Shown: piece after piece, positions 1 to 10,951 of the stretch
Layout of the letters: each line of letters begins with the position of its first letter
Position numbering within the stretch: position 1 is the first letter of the stretch
Source of the DNA: Pseudonocardia endophytica
Lineage (GTDB): Bacteria; Actinomycetota; Actinomycetes; Mycobacteriales; Pseudonocardiaceae
DNA length: 64,000 nucleotides
Assembly (NCBI RefSeq): GCF_004339565.1
Contig: NZ_SMFZ01000001.1
Span: 2,232,001 to 2,296,000 of the forward strand
Direction: 5' to 3'
Notes under the pieces: generated by a model
What the model saw: the letters and a program-made list of their open reading frames with translations, nothing else
Database searches by the model: none
What the model was told of the DNA's origin: nothing
Program-made: the position numbers and the translations under genes

Positions 1-497
1 TGGCGATCTTCGGCGTCGGCATGACGATCGGGAACTTCGTCGGCGGGCGGATGGCCGAGAAGGCACCGACCCGCACGATCGCGGGCGGGATGGTCGCGAC
101 GTCGCTGTGCCTGTTCGGGTTCGCACTGTTCGCGCACGTCGCGTTCGCGGCCGTCGCGCTGCTCGTCGTGATGGCGATCTGCGGGCTCGGAGCGTCCCCG
201 GCGCTGAACACCCGCCTGATGGACGCGGCCCCGGACGGCCCGACGCTCGGTGCGGCGCTGCACCACTCGGCGTTCAACGCGGCCAACGCGCTCGGTGCGG
301 CGATCGGTGGCGCGGTGCTCGCCGCCGGACTGGGCTGGACCGCGCCCGCGGCCGTCGGTGGCGTGATCCCGCTGGTCGGGCTCGTCGCGCTGGCCGCCGC
401 GGTGTACGTCGAGCGGCGGTCCGGCGGCCTGGCACCGGAGCGACGGGTCAGCGCAGCGCGTCCCGCGCGTCCATCGGAGCGAACCCCAGCAGGGTGA
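1..497 (+). CDS. MFS transporter, C-terminal part (5' end outside window)
   Basis: The gene enters from the left edge; its frame is read from base 3. About 165 residues remain, with repeated hydrophobic stretches of 18-22 residues rich in Ala, Val, Leu and Gly. A typical loop GNFVGGRMAEK between helices matches the second-half signature of drug/sugar efflux MFS proteins (AraJ/DHA1-like). The tail is Arg/Pro-rich and cytoplasmic. It is predicted to be an inner-membrane H+-coupled exporter, but the substrate cannot be told from this fragment. It ends convergently with the aldo/keto reductase, and a GC-rich stem-loop lies between the two stops. Confidence 0.8.
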   Translation, partial: AIFGVGMTIGNFVGGRMAEKAPTRTIAGGMVATSLCLFGFALFAHVAFAAVALLVVMAICGLGASPALNTRLMDAAPDGPTLGAALHHSAFNAANALGAAIGGAVLAAGLGWTAPAAVGGVIPLVGLVALAAAVYVERRSGGLAPERRVSAARPARPSERTPAG

Positions 498-524
498 GCC
501 CGCGCCGGTACCCGGTGGACCCGG

Positions 525-551
525 CCGCCGCGCCGCTCGGCGGCGCGGCGG
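525..551. terminator. GC-rich stem-loop between convergent genes
   Basis: Perfect 11-bp arms (525-535 and 541-551) flank a 5-nt loop. It sits between two convergent stop codons (497 and 582) and can act as a bidirectional terminator. No U-tract follows, as is usual in high-GC actinobacteria. Confidence 0.5.
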
Positions 552-581
552 TCCGCGACGTCGCGCGGCCTCGTCGGACGG

Positions 582-1544
582 TCATCGCGCCGATGCGTCG
601 CTCAGCGCCGTCAGCTCGTCCGGGGCCAGCTTGAGATCCATCGACGGCAGGATCGCACGCAGCTGGTCGAGCGTGCGTGCGCTGGCGATCGGGGCCGCGA
701 CGGTCGGCTGCGCGGCCAGCCAGGCGAGCGACACGGAGGCGACCGGCACGTCGTGCGCGGCGGAGACCTCGTCGAGCACGCCGAGCACGCGCTCGCCGCG
801 GGCGTCCAGATAGGACCGGGCGCCCTCGGCACGTGCGGCGGCCATCCGTCCGGACGTGACGCCCGAGTCGACGTCGCCGCCGCCCGGCCGGTACTTGCCG
901 GTCAGGAACCCCTTGGCCAGGCCGAAGTACGGGAAGCAGGACAGGTTCTCGGTCTCGACGAGCAGCGCATGGTCGCTCTCGTAGTCGCGCTCCATCAGGT
1001 TGTAGTGCGGCTGGACGGCGTCGAACCGGGCCAGCCCGTCGCGACCGGAGATCTTCAGCGCGGACCGCAGCCGATCGGCGTCGAAGTTGGACGCGGCGAT
1101 CGCGCGGACCTTCCCGGCACGCACCAGCTCGTCGAACGCCGCGAGGTACTCCTCCTGCGGGGTGTCCGGGTCGTCGGCGTGCGCGTAGTAGAGGTCGATG
1201 CGGTCGGTCCGCAGCCGGCGCAGCGAGTCCTCGGCCGCGGCGACGATGTTCTCCCTGGCGAGCCCGGTCCGGCCGGGCAGCTTCCCGACCTTCGTCGCGA
1301 CGACGACCCGGTCCCGGGTGTCGCGATCGGCGAGCCAGTTCCCGATGATCGTCTCGGACTCGCCGCCGGAGTTGCCCTCCGCTGCGGCCATGTACGAGTC
1401 GGACGTGTCCACCATGGACCCGCCCGAGTCGAGGAACGCGTCCAGCAGCGCGAACGAGGTCGGCTCGTCGGCCGTCCAGCCGAACACGTTCGTGCCGAGG
1501 CACAGTCCGGAGACCTCGAGGTCGCTGCGTCCGATCGTCGTCAT
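582..1544 (-). CDS. Aldo/keto reductase
   Basis: A 320-residue NADPH-dependent oxidoreductase of the aldo/keto reductase superfamily, soluble, with a (beta/alpha)8 fold. The catalytic tetrad is visible as Asp46 and Tyr51 (VDTSDSY), Lys85 (ATKVG) and His122 (LYYAHADD). The C-terminal cofactor loop (PIASARTLDQL) is present. Length is normal for the YajO/Tas-like bacterial group. The ATG start is followed immediately by the family's usual first strand. It is monocistronic in this view and the substrate is unknown. Confidence 0.9.
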   Translation of the reverse strand: MTTIGRSDLEVSGLCLGTNVFGWTADEPTSFALLDAFLDSGGSMVDTSDSYMAAAEGNSGGESETIIGNWLADRDTRDRVVVATKVGKLPGRTGLARENIVAAAEDSLRRLRTDRIDLYYAHADDPDTPQEEYLAAFDELVRAGKVRAIAASNFDADRLRSALKISGRDGLARFDAVQPHYNLMERDYESDHALLVETENLSCFPYFGLAKGFLTGKYRPGGGDVDSGVTSGRMAAARAEGARSYLDARGERVLGVLDEVSAAHDVPVASVSLAWLAAQPTVAAPIASARTLDQLRAILPSMDLKLAPDELTALSDASAR

Positions 1545-1614
1545 GAGGTGCGGTTACCCGGATCACCTGCGCCGCATGTGTCGATCACGTCACGAGCGTG
1601 CGCGCCGGCCGACC

Positions 1615-2061
1615 TCACGCCAGGGCGGAGGCCAGCAGCGCGAACGCGGCGACGATCACGGCGACGCGGACGTGGTGGAAGCGGTCCCATCGGTGGATCT
1701 GGTCCTTCCAGTCCTCCGGCCGGTTCTCGGCGGTCCAGGTCTTGCTCCGGTTGTTGATCGGGACGAGCAGCAGCACCGACATGACCACGCTCACGATCAG
1801 CAGCCCTGCGGCGACGGCGACGAGTCCGGTGCCGGGTCGGGACCACGCCGCGACGACCCAGATCGCGCTCAGGACCAGCGAACCGACATACCAGAACGGC
1901 ATGAGCGCGCCGAGCATCCGGCCGCCGTGGGCGCGGCCGAGCTGGCCGCTGTCGGCCGGGAGCCCGTCGAGAATCGGGTTGAGGACGAAGGCGACGGCGA
2001 CCTCCACCCCCACCATCAGACCGACGACCACGACGGTGACGACCGCGAGTGCGCTGAGCAT
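1615..2061 (-). CDS. DUF1772 (anthrone oxygenase-like) membrane protein
   Basis: 148 residues with four hydrophobic helices (about 3-25, 55-75, 80-100, 128-146). The region between helices 3 and 4 holds NNRSKTW and a WDRFHHVR segment typical of DUF1772 proteins. Some family members are called anthrone oxygenase or 'DUF1772 domain' proteins, but no biochemical role is secure. It is divergent from the TetR gene at 2153, and the shared 91-bp region holds repeated dyads, so it is probably the repressor's target. Confidence 0.8.
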   Translation of the reverse strand: MLSALAVVTVVVVGLMVGVEVAVAFVLNPILDGLPADSGQLGRAHGGRMLGALMPFWYVGSLVLSAIWVVAAWSRPGTGLVAVAAGLLIVSVVMSVLLLVPINNRSKTWTAENRPEDWKDQIHRWDRFHHVRVAVIVAAFALLASALA

Positions 2062-2079
2062 GGTGGACCCCCAGAGAAT

Positions 2080-2143
2080 CTAGCGTTGCTAGCTGATGAG
2101 GCAACGCTAGACCTGCTGTTGCTCGATTGTCTAGCAGTGCTAG
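2080..2143. promoter_or_regulatory. Repeated CTAGC-N3-GCTAG operators between DUF1772 and tetR
   Basis: Two perfect dyads, CTAGCGTTGCTAG (2080-2092) and CTAGCAGTGCTAG (2131-2143), lie in the divergent promoter region. A third inverted half-site, AACGCTAG (2103-2110), lies between them. The right-hand dyad ends 9 bp before the tetR GTG and the left one 18 bp before the DUF1772 ATG. This fits autoregulation plus control of the neighbour by the TetR protein. Confidence 0.7.
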
Positions 2144-2152
2144 GTTCAGAGG

Positions 2153-2731
2153 GTGTCGGTACGGGAACGCAAGGAGCGTGAGTGGGCGGACCGTGAACGC
2201 TTCATCGTGGCGACGGCCCGGGAGCTCGCCGAGCAGCAGGGCTGGGACGCGGTCACCACGCGCAGGCTCGCGGAGCGGATCGAGTACAGCCAGCCCGTCC
2301 TCTACAGCCACTTCCGCGGCAAGCGCGAGATCATCGGCGCGGTCGCGCTCGAGGGTGCCGCCGAGATGGCCGCTGCGGTCCGGGCCGCGGCCTCCGCAGC
2401 CGACGGCCCGCGCGCCCGGGTCACCGCCGTCTCGCACACCTACCTCGACCTCGCCGCACGCACCCCGGCCGTCTACGACGCGATGTTCCAGCTCGACGGC
2501 GGCCTGACGTTCGCCGAGGAGCACACCCCGGAGCAGCTGAAGGACGCCTTCGCGGCGCTGCTGGAGAGCCTCGGGCAGGTCGCAGGGGACGGTGTCGACC
2601 CGGCCTTGTTCACCGAACTGTTCTGGGCGGCCTTGCACGGGCTGGCGACCCTGACCCGCGCCGGACGGGTGCCGCCGGAGAACGTCGAGCGGGGCGTGGA
2701 GCTGCTGGTGGACCGGCTCGCCGCCCTCTGA
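2153..2731 (+). CDS. TetR family transcriptional regulator
   Basis: 192 residues. An N-terminal TetR_N DNA-binding domain spans about residues 12-60; the recognition helix region contains the signature YSQPVLYSHF followed by KREI. The C-terminal ligand domain ends with a helix typical of the TetR_C WHG-type group (ALFTELFWAALHG). The start is GTG at 2153, preceded by the operator dyads. It likely represses itself and the divergent DUF1772 gene; the inducer is unknown. Confidence 0.9.
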   Translation: MSVRERKEREWADRERFIVATARELAEQQGWDAVTTRRLAERIEYSQPVLYSHFRGKREIIGAVALEGAAEMAAAVRAAASAADGPRARVTAVSHTYLDLAARTPAVYDAMFQLDGGLTFAEEHTPEQLKDAFAALLESLGQVAGDGVDPALFTELFWAALHGLATLTRAGRVPPENVERGVELLVDRLAAL

Positions 2732-2743
2732 CGCGGGAGCGGG

Positions 2744-3553
2744 TCAGGACCCGTCCGCCGCGTTCCGCTGGCGGGTCGCCTCGTACAGTGCGAGCGCGGC
2801 CGCGGTGGCCGCGTTCAGCGAGTTCACCGTGCCGCGCATCGGGATCACGACGGTCTCGTCGGCGTTCTCCAGCCACCGGTCGGTCACCCCGGTGGCCTCG
2901 GTCCCGACCACGAGTGCGGCCGGACCGCCCAATGTGGACCGGTCGAGCCGGGTCGTGCCGGCCGGCGTCGTGACCACGATCCGCAGCCCGCGCGCGCGGA
3001 GCCAGGCGAGCACGTCGTCGCTGTCCGCGGCGGCGACCGGCACCGCGAACACGGTGCCCTTGCTGGCGCGCACGACGTTCGGGTTCCCGAAGTCCGTCCC
3101 GGCCGACGCCGCGACCACCGCGTCCGCCCCGCACGCCTCCGCCGTGCGCAGCATGGCGCCGACGTTGCCCGGCTTCTCGATCCCCTCCGCGACGAGCACG
3201 AGCGGGTTCGCGCCGAGCTCCAGCTCCTCGAGCGGCCGCTCCGGCGCCGGGACGACGGCCAACCACCCGTCCGGCGACTCCCGGTAGGCGACCCTGGCGA
3301 ACACGTCCCGGCTGACCGACGTGACCCGCGCGCGGCCGACCGCGTCGAGCAGGTCCGGCTCCCGGACCAGCGACGGCGCCCAGAACACCTCGGACGGCCG
3401 CACCCCGGCCTCGAGAGCCAGGCGCAGCTCGTCGTGCCCCTCGACGAGCGTCACGCCCGCCTCGGTCCTCGCACGCCTGGTGCGCAACCGCACCAGTGCT
3501 TTCACCCGTGGGTTCGCCGTGCTGGTCAGGTCGGCGGCGTGCGGGTCGACCAT
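2744..3553 (-). CDS. TrmH/SpoU family RNA 2'-O-ribose methyltransferase
   Basis: 269 residues from the ATG at 3553; an ATG farther upstream would add 38 residues without homology and is rejected. An N-terminal substrate-binding domain (about 15-95, starting with the typical NPRVKALVRLR) precedes a SPOUT knot domain. Motif 1 (EKPGNVGAMLRTAEACG, 126-142), motif 2 (VVGTEATGV, 215-223) and motif 3 (VVIPMRGTVNSLNAATAAAL) are all present. It transfers a methyl group from SAM to a ribose of rRNA or tRNA. The exact target site cannot be read from sequence; the relation to thiostrepton-type methyltransferases is family-level only. Confidence 0.88.
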   Translation of the reverse strand: MVDPHAADLTSTANPRVKALVRLRTRRARTEAGVTLVEGHDELRLALEAGVRPSEVFWAPSLVREPDLLDAVGRARVTSVSRDVFARVAYRESPDGWLAVVPAPERPLEELELGANPLVLVAEGIEKPGNVGAMLRTAEACGADAVVAASAGTDFGNPNVVRASKGTVFAVPVAAADSDDVLAWLRARGLRIVVTTPAGTTRLDRSTLGGPAALVVGTEATGVTDRWLENADETVVIPMRGTVNSLNAATAAALALYEATRQRNAADGS

Positions 3554-3681
3554 GCCGGGCAGCGTATCCCGGCGCCCGATCCGGTCAGCCGCCGAACACG
3601 CGGCACGGCAGCTCGACCGGTCCCCACCGGCCGGCACGTCATGGGTACCGTCCGGACCGGGCATCACGGGAGGAGACGACG

Positions 3682-4497
3682 ATGGGTGAGCCGACGACGC
3701 TCGCGGTGGACGTGGACGGTGGAGTCGCGCGGGTACGGCTGGACCGCCCGGCGTCCGCGAACGCGATGAACCGTCCGATGTGGTTCGAGCTGCGCGACGC
3801 CGTCCGGGTGCTGGACGCCGATCCGTCGGTCCGGGTCCTGGTGGTCTCTGGGAACGGGAAGCACTTCTGCGCCGGGATCGACCTGGAGATGCTCGGCGAG
3901 CTGCGCGGAGCCGCAGGCGACGACTCGCGCGGGCACGGCGCCGACGAGCTGCGCCGCACGATCCTCGACCTGCAGGACTGCCTCACCGCCGTCGAACGCT
4001 GCCGCAAGCCGGTGATCGCGGCCGTGCACGGGGCCTGCGTCGGTGCCGGGCTGGACCTCGCCGTCGCCTGCGACCTGCGCTACGCGAGCGCCGACGCGCG
4101 GTTCGTGCTCAAGGAGGTCGACATGGGCCTCGCCGCCGACGTCGGTGTGCTGCAACGCCTCCCGCGCATCGTCGGCGAGGGTGTGGCCCGCGAGATGGCC
4201 TACACCTGCCGCCCGGTCTCCGGCACGGAGGCCGCGGCGCTGCGCCTGGTCAACGAGGTGCTCGACGACCCCGCAACGCTCGAGACCCGGGTCGGCGAGC
4301 TGGCCCGCGAACTGGCCGCGAAGAGCCCCCTTGCGCTGCGCGGCACCAAGCACGCGATCACCTACGCCCGCGACCACACGATCGCCGACGGCCTGGAGCA
4401 GATCGCCACCTGGAACAGCGGCCAGCTCCTGTCCGCCGACCTGGACGAGGCACTCGCCGCGTTCGCCGAGAAGCGCCCCGGCTCCTACCGCGACTGA
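3682..4497 (+). CDS. Crotonase family; likely delta(3,5)-delta(2,4)-dienoyl-CoA isomerase
   Basis: 271 residues from the ATG at 3682, behind the ribosome site GGGAGGAG. Oxyanion-hole loops FCAGIDLEML (62-71) and VHGACVGAGLDL (115-126) are typical of crotonases. The stretch KEVDMGLAADVGVLQRLP places Glu145 and Asp153 eight residues apart, the spacing of the catalytic Glu196/Asp204 pair of mammalian dienoyl-CoA isomerase (ECH1), and the surrounding words match that subfamily better than hydratases. It would move double bonds during degradation of unsaturated fatty acids. A general enoyl-CoA hydratase remains possible. Confidence 0.85.
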   Translation: MGEPTTLAVDVDGGVARVRLDRPASANAMNRPMWFELRDAVRVLDADPSVRVLVVSGNGKHFCAGIDLEMLGELRGAAGDDSRGHGADELRRTILDLQDCLTAVERCRKPVIAAVHGACVGAGLDLAVACDLRYASADARFVLKEVDMGLAADVGVLQRLPRIVGEGVAREMAYTCRPVSGTEAAALRLVNEVLDDPATLETRVGELARELAAKSPLALRGTKHAITYARDHTIADGLEQIATWNSGQLLSADLDEALAAFAEKRPGSYRD

Positions 4498-4503
4498 CCG
4501 CCG

Positions 4504-4567
4504 TCGCACAGGTTCGGGCGCCCTCGCACGCGCCCGGGAGCGTGCGAGGGCACCACATCCTGTGCGA
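4504..4567. repeat. Palindromic repeat, copy 1
   Basis: A nested dyad. The inner arms are 11 bp (4520-4530 with 4541-4551, GCCCTCGCACG and its complement) around a GC-rich loop. The outer arms are TCGCACA/TGTGCGA (4504-4510, 4561-4567). Near-identical words recur at 5596-5657 on the other side of the DUF559 gene. It also sits at the 3' ends of two convergent genes, so it could act as a terminator. Confidence 0.75.
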
Positions 4568-4582
4568 GGGAGGTCCGGGCCC

Positions 4583-5539
4583 TTAGCCGAGCCGCGGCCG
4601 CAGGCGGGCCAGGACGGGCGTGAACGGCCGGATCTCCTGCCAGCGCCACCGCACGACCGTCCAGCCCTCGGCGCGGATCGCGTCCTCGCGCAGCTTCTCG
4701 CGGTACACCGCATCGCCGGGTTCCTCCCCGGGTCGGAGCAACCGGCCGTACTTGATCTTCCCGTCGAACTCGCCGACCGTGCGTCGCTCCGGCCAGGCGA
4801 AGTCCACGGTGGCGACGTGCACGCCGACGGCGTCGCGGATCTCGTACTGCAGGACGGGCACGGCCAGCCCGGCCGCGTCCATCGCCACCCGGCTGCGCGA
4901 CTCGCCGGGACTGCCACTGCGCCCGTCGGCGAACGTGGCCACCCGCCGCGCGGCCGCCGCGCCCGGGCGACCTCCCGCGTCGGCGACGGCGGCGACGAGC
5001 TCGTCCGGCGTCACGAGCGGTGGCACGTCCCTGCGCGGTCTGGCCAGTGCCGCGTCGGCGACCACGACGGCCTGCTCGAACCCGTACGTTCGGGCGACGT
5101 CCACGACGGTCCGGGCCGGCGCCGTGACCCGCAGCGTTCCCGCGTCCCCCGGCAGCATCACCGACGTCACGTCGTGATCGGGCAGCGGCGCGGCACGGAC
5201 GAGGAGCTCCGCCGACCGGCGCGCGCCCGACACCCTGGCCCGCGTCACGACGACCCGGTCCAGCGGCAGCCCCCAGCAGGGCAACCCGTGGACGGCCGCG
5301 GCCGACGCGTGACTGACGACCGCCGTCGGATCCAGACGGCGGACCACGGCCCGGACGCGGAGCACATGCTCCACGCGGCGATCGGCCGGGGCGGGTCCGG
5401 CTGTGGTGTAGGTCCCGCGGCCGAGCCGTCGCAGGTCGCCGCGGGTCACCATCCGGCGGATCTCGTCCGGCGACCATCCGGCCACCAGCAGCTCCGACCT
5501 CAGCACCACGTCCGGGATGTGCACCGGGCCAGCGAACAC
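4583..5539 (-). CDS. AbiEi-type N-terminal domain / DUF559 endonuclease-like protein
   Basis: About 318 residues from the GTG at 5539. An upstream ATG at 5647 would translate through the palindromic repeat and is disfavoured. The N-terminal third has a winged-helix-like stretch (LLVAGWSPDEIRRMVTRGDL, then RRLGRGTY) as in AbiEi-antitoxin-like proteins. The C-terminus is DUF559/Vsr-like: a Glu-containing VDFAWPE strand, VGEFDGKIKYG, then EKLREDAIRAEGW and VVRWRW, a restriction-endonuclease-like fold. Such proteins are common in actinobacteria without known function; a DNA-repair or defence nuclease is inferred. The gene is bracketed by two copies of one repeat. Confidence 0.8.
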   Translation of the reverse strand: MFAGPVHIPDVVLRSELLVAGWSPDEIRRMVTRGDLRRLGRGTYTTAGPAPADRRVEHVLRVRAVVRRLDPTAVVSHASAAAVHGLPCWGLPLDRVVVTRARVSGARRSAELLVRAAPLPDHDVTSVMLPGDAGTLRVTAPARTVVDVARTYGFEQAVVVADAALARPRRDVPPLVTPDELVAAVADAGGRPGAAAARRVATFADGRSGSPGESRSRVAMDAAGLAVPVLQYEIRDAVGVHVATVDFAWPERRTVGEFDGKIKYGRLLRPGEEPGDAVYREKLREDAIRAEGWTVVRWRWQEIRPFTPVLARLRPRLG

Positions 5540-5595
5540 GGCCGGGACCGCGCCACGGAGCGGATCCGGCCGGATCGTTCGCTCCCGCACTCCCC

Positions 5596-5657
5596 CGCAC
5601 GGACAACGGTGCCCTCGCACACGTCCGGGCGTGTGCGAGGGCACCACATCTCGTGCG
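5596..5657. repeat. Palindromic repeat, copy 2
   Basis: Same design as 4504-4567. The inner arms are 15 bp and perfect (5608-5622 with 5631-5645) around an 8-nt loop. The outer arms are CGCACG/CGTGCG (5596-5601, 5652-5657). The right flank GGGCACCACATC followed by GTGCGAGGG is shared with copy 1. It lies between the DUF559 start and the DUF6069 stop codon. Confidence 0.75.
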
Positions 5658-5662
5658 AGGGA

Positions 5663-6067
5663 TCAGACCGGGAGCACCCGCCGCAGCGCGACGACGGCGC
5701 TCGTCGCGACGACGGCGTGCATCAGCATCAGGCCCACCGCGTTGACCACGGTCGCGCCTCCGAGCAGCACCGCGACGTCCGGGATCCAGGTCAGGACGAC
5801 GACGACCGGCACCAGCACCCGCAGCACGGCCGCCGGGCGTGCGGTGAACCGGCGGACCAGCGCCCATCCGGCCGCGCCGATCAGGATGCCCACGACGCTC
5901 GCGCTCAGGTACTCGGCCGGGGTCAGCCCGACGGGTGCGGCGCCGGGGCCGAGCGCCAGCGCCCCGGTCGCGATCACGGCGTTCACCAGCATCGCGACGA
6001 CGGCGGCGGCGCCGATCGTGAGCAGGGCGCGGGTCGTGCGGTCGGTGGTCCGCGTGGCGGTGGTCAT
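5663..6067 (-). CDS. DUF6069 family membrane protein
   Basis: 134 residues from the ATG at 6067 (ribosome site GGGAGCGACC). Four hydrophobic helices are visible (about 15-38, 50-72, 80-100, 105-128), with short polar loops, a layout like DUF6069 proteins. The role is unknown. It is divergent from a MarR-family regulator. The spacer holds two related TTGACTGTTCAA dyads, one of them 27 bp before this start, so the MarR protein probably represses this gene. Confidence 0.7.
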   Translation of the reverse strand: MTTATRTTDRTTRALLTIGAAAVVAMLVNAVIATGALALGPGAAPVGLTPAEYLSASVVGILIGAAGWALVRRFTARPAAVLRVLVPVVVVLTWIPDVAVLLGGATVVNAVGLMLMHAVVATSAVVALRRVLPV

Positions 6068-6093
6068 GGTGGTCGCTCCCCCTGGAGTGGTGG

Positions 6094-6146
6094 GTTGACT
6101 GTTCAACTCACTATCGATCCTGCTCTGGGTTGACTGTTCAAGTCAA
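6094..6146. promoter_or_regulatory. Twin MarR operators
   Basis: Dyad 1 is GTTGA-CTGT-TCAAC (6094-6107) and dyad 2 is TTGACT-GTTCA-AGTCAA (6130-6146). Both share the core TTGACTGTTCAA and lie between the DUF6069 ATG and the marR GTG. Dyad 2 overlaps a candidate -35 (TTGACT or TCAAGG) for the MarR gene, with CATACT as a possible -10 at about 6156. Confidence 0.7.
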
Positions 6147-6168
6147 GGCTTCTGCCATACTGACTTGC

Positions 6169-6684
6169 GTGTTCAACCCGACGACGGAGACGGACGACGC
6201 ACCCGGCGGCGCGGAACCCCGCTGGCTCGACGACGACGAGCGACGGGCGTGGATCAACGTCTGCAAGGTGCTGCTCACCTTGCCGGGCGCGCTGGAGAGC
6301 CAGCTGCTGCGCGACGCGGACCTCACGCTGTTCGGCTACATGATCCTGGCCCGGCTCGACCACGTACCGGAGTCGACGCTGCGCATGACCGAGATCGCCG
6401 AGATGGCGAACGGGTCGCTGTCCAGGGCGTCGCACGCCGTCGCCCGTCTGGAGAAACGCGGCTGGGTGACCCGGACCGTGCACCCCGGCGCCGGCAGGCG
6501 GTACACGGTCGCCACGCTCACCGACGAGGGGCGCTCGCATCAGCAGGCCGCGGCGCCGGGCCACGTCGAGATGGTGCGCTCGCTCGTGCTGGACCCGCTC
6601 GGCGACGACGGTGTCCCCACGATCGGCGCGCTGTGCAACCGCATCGTGGCCGAGCTCGGCCTGCCGACCGACCCGCTCTACTAG
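6169..6684 (+). CDS. MarR family transcriptional regulator
   Basis: 171 residues from the GTG at 6169; an in-frame ATG-like start at 6130 lies inside the operator and is disfavoured. Winged-helix elements are visible: the helix MTEIAEMANGSLSRASHAV (recognition) and RLEKRGWVTR followed by a wing GAGRRYTVATLTDEG, as in MarR proteins sensing small phenolics or drugs. It likely controls itself and the divergent DUF6069 gene through the twin dyads. Confidence 0.88.
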   Translation: MFNPTTETDDAPGGAEPRWLDDDERRAWINVCKVLLTLPGALESQLLRDADLTLFGYMILARLDHVPESTLRMTEIAEMANGSLSRASHAVARLEKRGWVTRTVHPGAGRRYTVATLTDEGRSHQQAAAPGHVEMVRSLVLDPLGDDGVPTIGALCNRIVAELGLPTDPLY

Positions 6685-6783
6685 ACGGCCGGGCCGGCTC
6701 GCGCGACGGCGTCACCGTCCCGTTCGGACCAGGCCGGGATCGCCGCAGCGCCTCGCCCCGCACCGCGGAGGGCACCCCGGACC

Positions 6784-6847
6784 ATGATCGGCGGGACCGG
6801 TCAGAAGACGCCACCAGCGGCGCGCTCCGACCAGTCCCGCCGATCAT
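6784..6847. terminator. Long stem-loop between convergent marR and hmgA
   Basis: 19-bp arms (6784-6802 and 6829-6847, ATGATCGGCGGGACCGGTC and its complement) with one mismatch enclose a 26-nt loop. It lies between the stop of the MarR gene (6684) and the stop of hmgA (6862), so it serves either strand as a terminator. The rest of 6685-6861 holds nothing else I can name. Confidence 0.6.
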
Positions 6848-6861
6848 GCATGACCACGCGG

Positions 6862-8061
6862 TCAGCTCAACGGCCCACGGCCCGCCCAGGTCCAGGCGTA
6901 GGCGGGGTCCTCGCAGGCCCGGCCACCCTCACCCAGTTCGAGAGGACGGAACGTGTCGACCATGACGGCCAGCTCGTCGAACCGCTCCGCCCCCAGGGCC
7001 TTCTCGATCGCCGACGGTTGCGGGCCGTGGCTGTGTCCTCCCGGGTGCAGGGACACCGACCCGAGCGCGATGCCGGACCCCTTGCGCGCCTCGTAGTCCC
7101 CGCCGCAGTAGAACATCACCTCGTCGGAGTCCACATTGGAGTGGTAGTACGGCACCGGTACGGCGAGCGGGTGGTAGTCGACCTTGCGCGGCACGAAGTT
7201 GCAGATCACGAAGTTCTCGCCGGCGAACACCTGGTGCACCGGCGGCGGCTGGTGGACCCGCCCGGTGATCGGCTCGAAGTCGGCGACGTCGAACGTGAAC
7301 GGGTACAGACACCCGTCCCAGCCGACGACGTCGAACGGGTGCTCCGGCACGACGTACCGGGTCCCGGCGTCCCCGCGCGAGCCGCGGTGCCGGACCAACA
7401 CCTCGACGTCGGAACCGGAGACCAGCAGCGGACCGGTCGGACCGTGCAGGTCGCGCTCGCAGTACGGCGCGTGCTCCAGGAACTGGCCGTACCGGGACAG
7501 GTACCTGGCCGGTGGGCCGATGTGCGAGCTCGCCTCGATCACGTACGCGCGCAACGGGTCCGATCCGGTCGGGATCCACCGGTGCGTCGTCGAACGGGGC
7601 AGCACCACGTACGTCCCGGCCGCGGCGGTGAGCGTCCCGAACACCGTCTCGATCGTCGCCGACCCGGACTCGACGTAGACGCACTCGTCGCCGACGGCGT
7701 TGCGGTACAGCGGCGACGTCTCGCCCGCCACGACGTAGGAGATCCGCACGTCCGCATTGCCGAGCACCAGCCGTCGACCCGTCACGACATCCAGGCGCTT
7801 CGCGTCGAGGGAGTCGAACAGCGAGTGCAGCCTGAGGTGCCGCGGAAGCAGCGGCCGGTTCTCCGTGGTGGACCGGTCGGGCAGCTCCCACGGCGTCGCG
7901 TCGACGACGGCCGACGGCACGCCCGAGTGGTAGAGCAGCGACGAGTCCGACGAGAAGCCCTCCTCCCCCATCAGCTCCTCGCGGTACAGGTTCCCGGACG
8001 GGTCACGGTGCTGGGTGTGCCGCTTCGGCGGCACCGATCCCACGCTGCGGTAGTGAGGCAT
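6862..8061 (-). CDS. hmgA: Homogentisate 1,2-dioxygenase
   Basis: 399 residues, cytosolic. It opens the ring of homogentisate to maleylacetoacetate with O2 and non-haem Fe(II), the third step of tyrosine catabolism. The cupin core carries the expected ligands in YYHSNVDSDEV (His307, Glu314) and HPGGHSHGPQP (His343/His345). The N-terminus has the bacterial motif KRHTQHR. It starts 2 bp after the hpd stop codon, so the two genes form a translationally coupled operon for successive steps. The maleylacetoacetate-processing genes (maiA, fahA) are not in this window. Confidence 0.95.
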   Translation of the reverse strand: MPHYRSVGSVPPKRHTQHRDPSGNLYREELMGEEGFSSDSSLLYHSGVPSAVVDATPWELPDRSTTENRPLLPRHLRLHSLFDSLDAKRLDVVTGRRLVLGNADVRISYVVAGETSPLYRNAVGDECVYVESGSATIETVFGTLTAAAGTYVVLPRSTTHRWIPTGSDPLRAYVIEASSHIGPPARYLSRYGQFLEHAPYCERDLHGPTGPLLVSGSDVEVLVRHRGSRGDAGTRYVVPEHPFDVVGWDGCLYPFTFDVADFEPITGRVHQPPPVHQVFAGENFVICNFVPRKVDYHPLAVPVPYYHSNVDSDEVMFYCGGDYEARKGSGIALGSVSLHPGGHSHGPQPSAIEKALGAERFDELAVMVDTFRPLELGEGGRACEDPAYAWTWAGRGPLS

Positions 8062-8063
8062 GT

Positions 8064-10951
<2,888 letters not shown>

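Noticed and set aside
3554..3667. Upstream ATG for the SpoU methyltransferase
   Set aside because: The extra 38 residues have no family similarity and overlap the leader of the crotonase gene; the ATG at 3553 fits the family N-terminus.
5540..5647. Longer N-terminus for the DUF559 protein starting at ATG 5647
   Set aside because: It would translate the palindromic repeat into an Arg/Gly-rich leader; the GTG at 5539 begins where family-like sequence begins.
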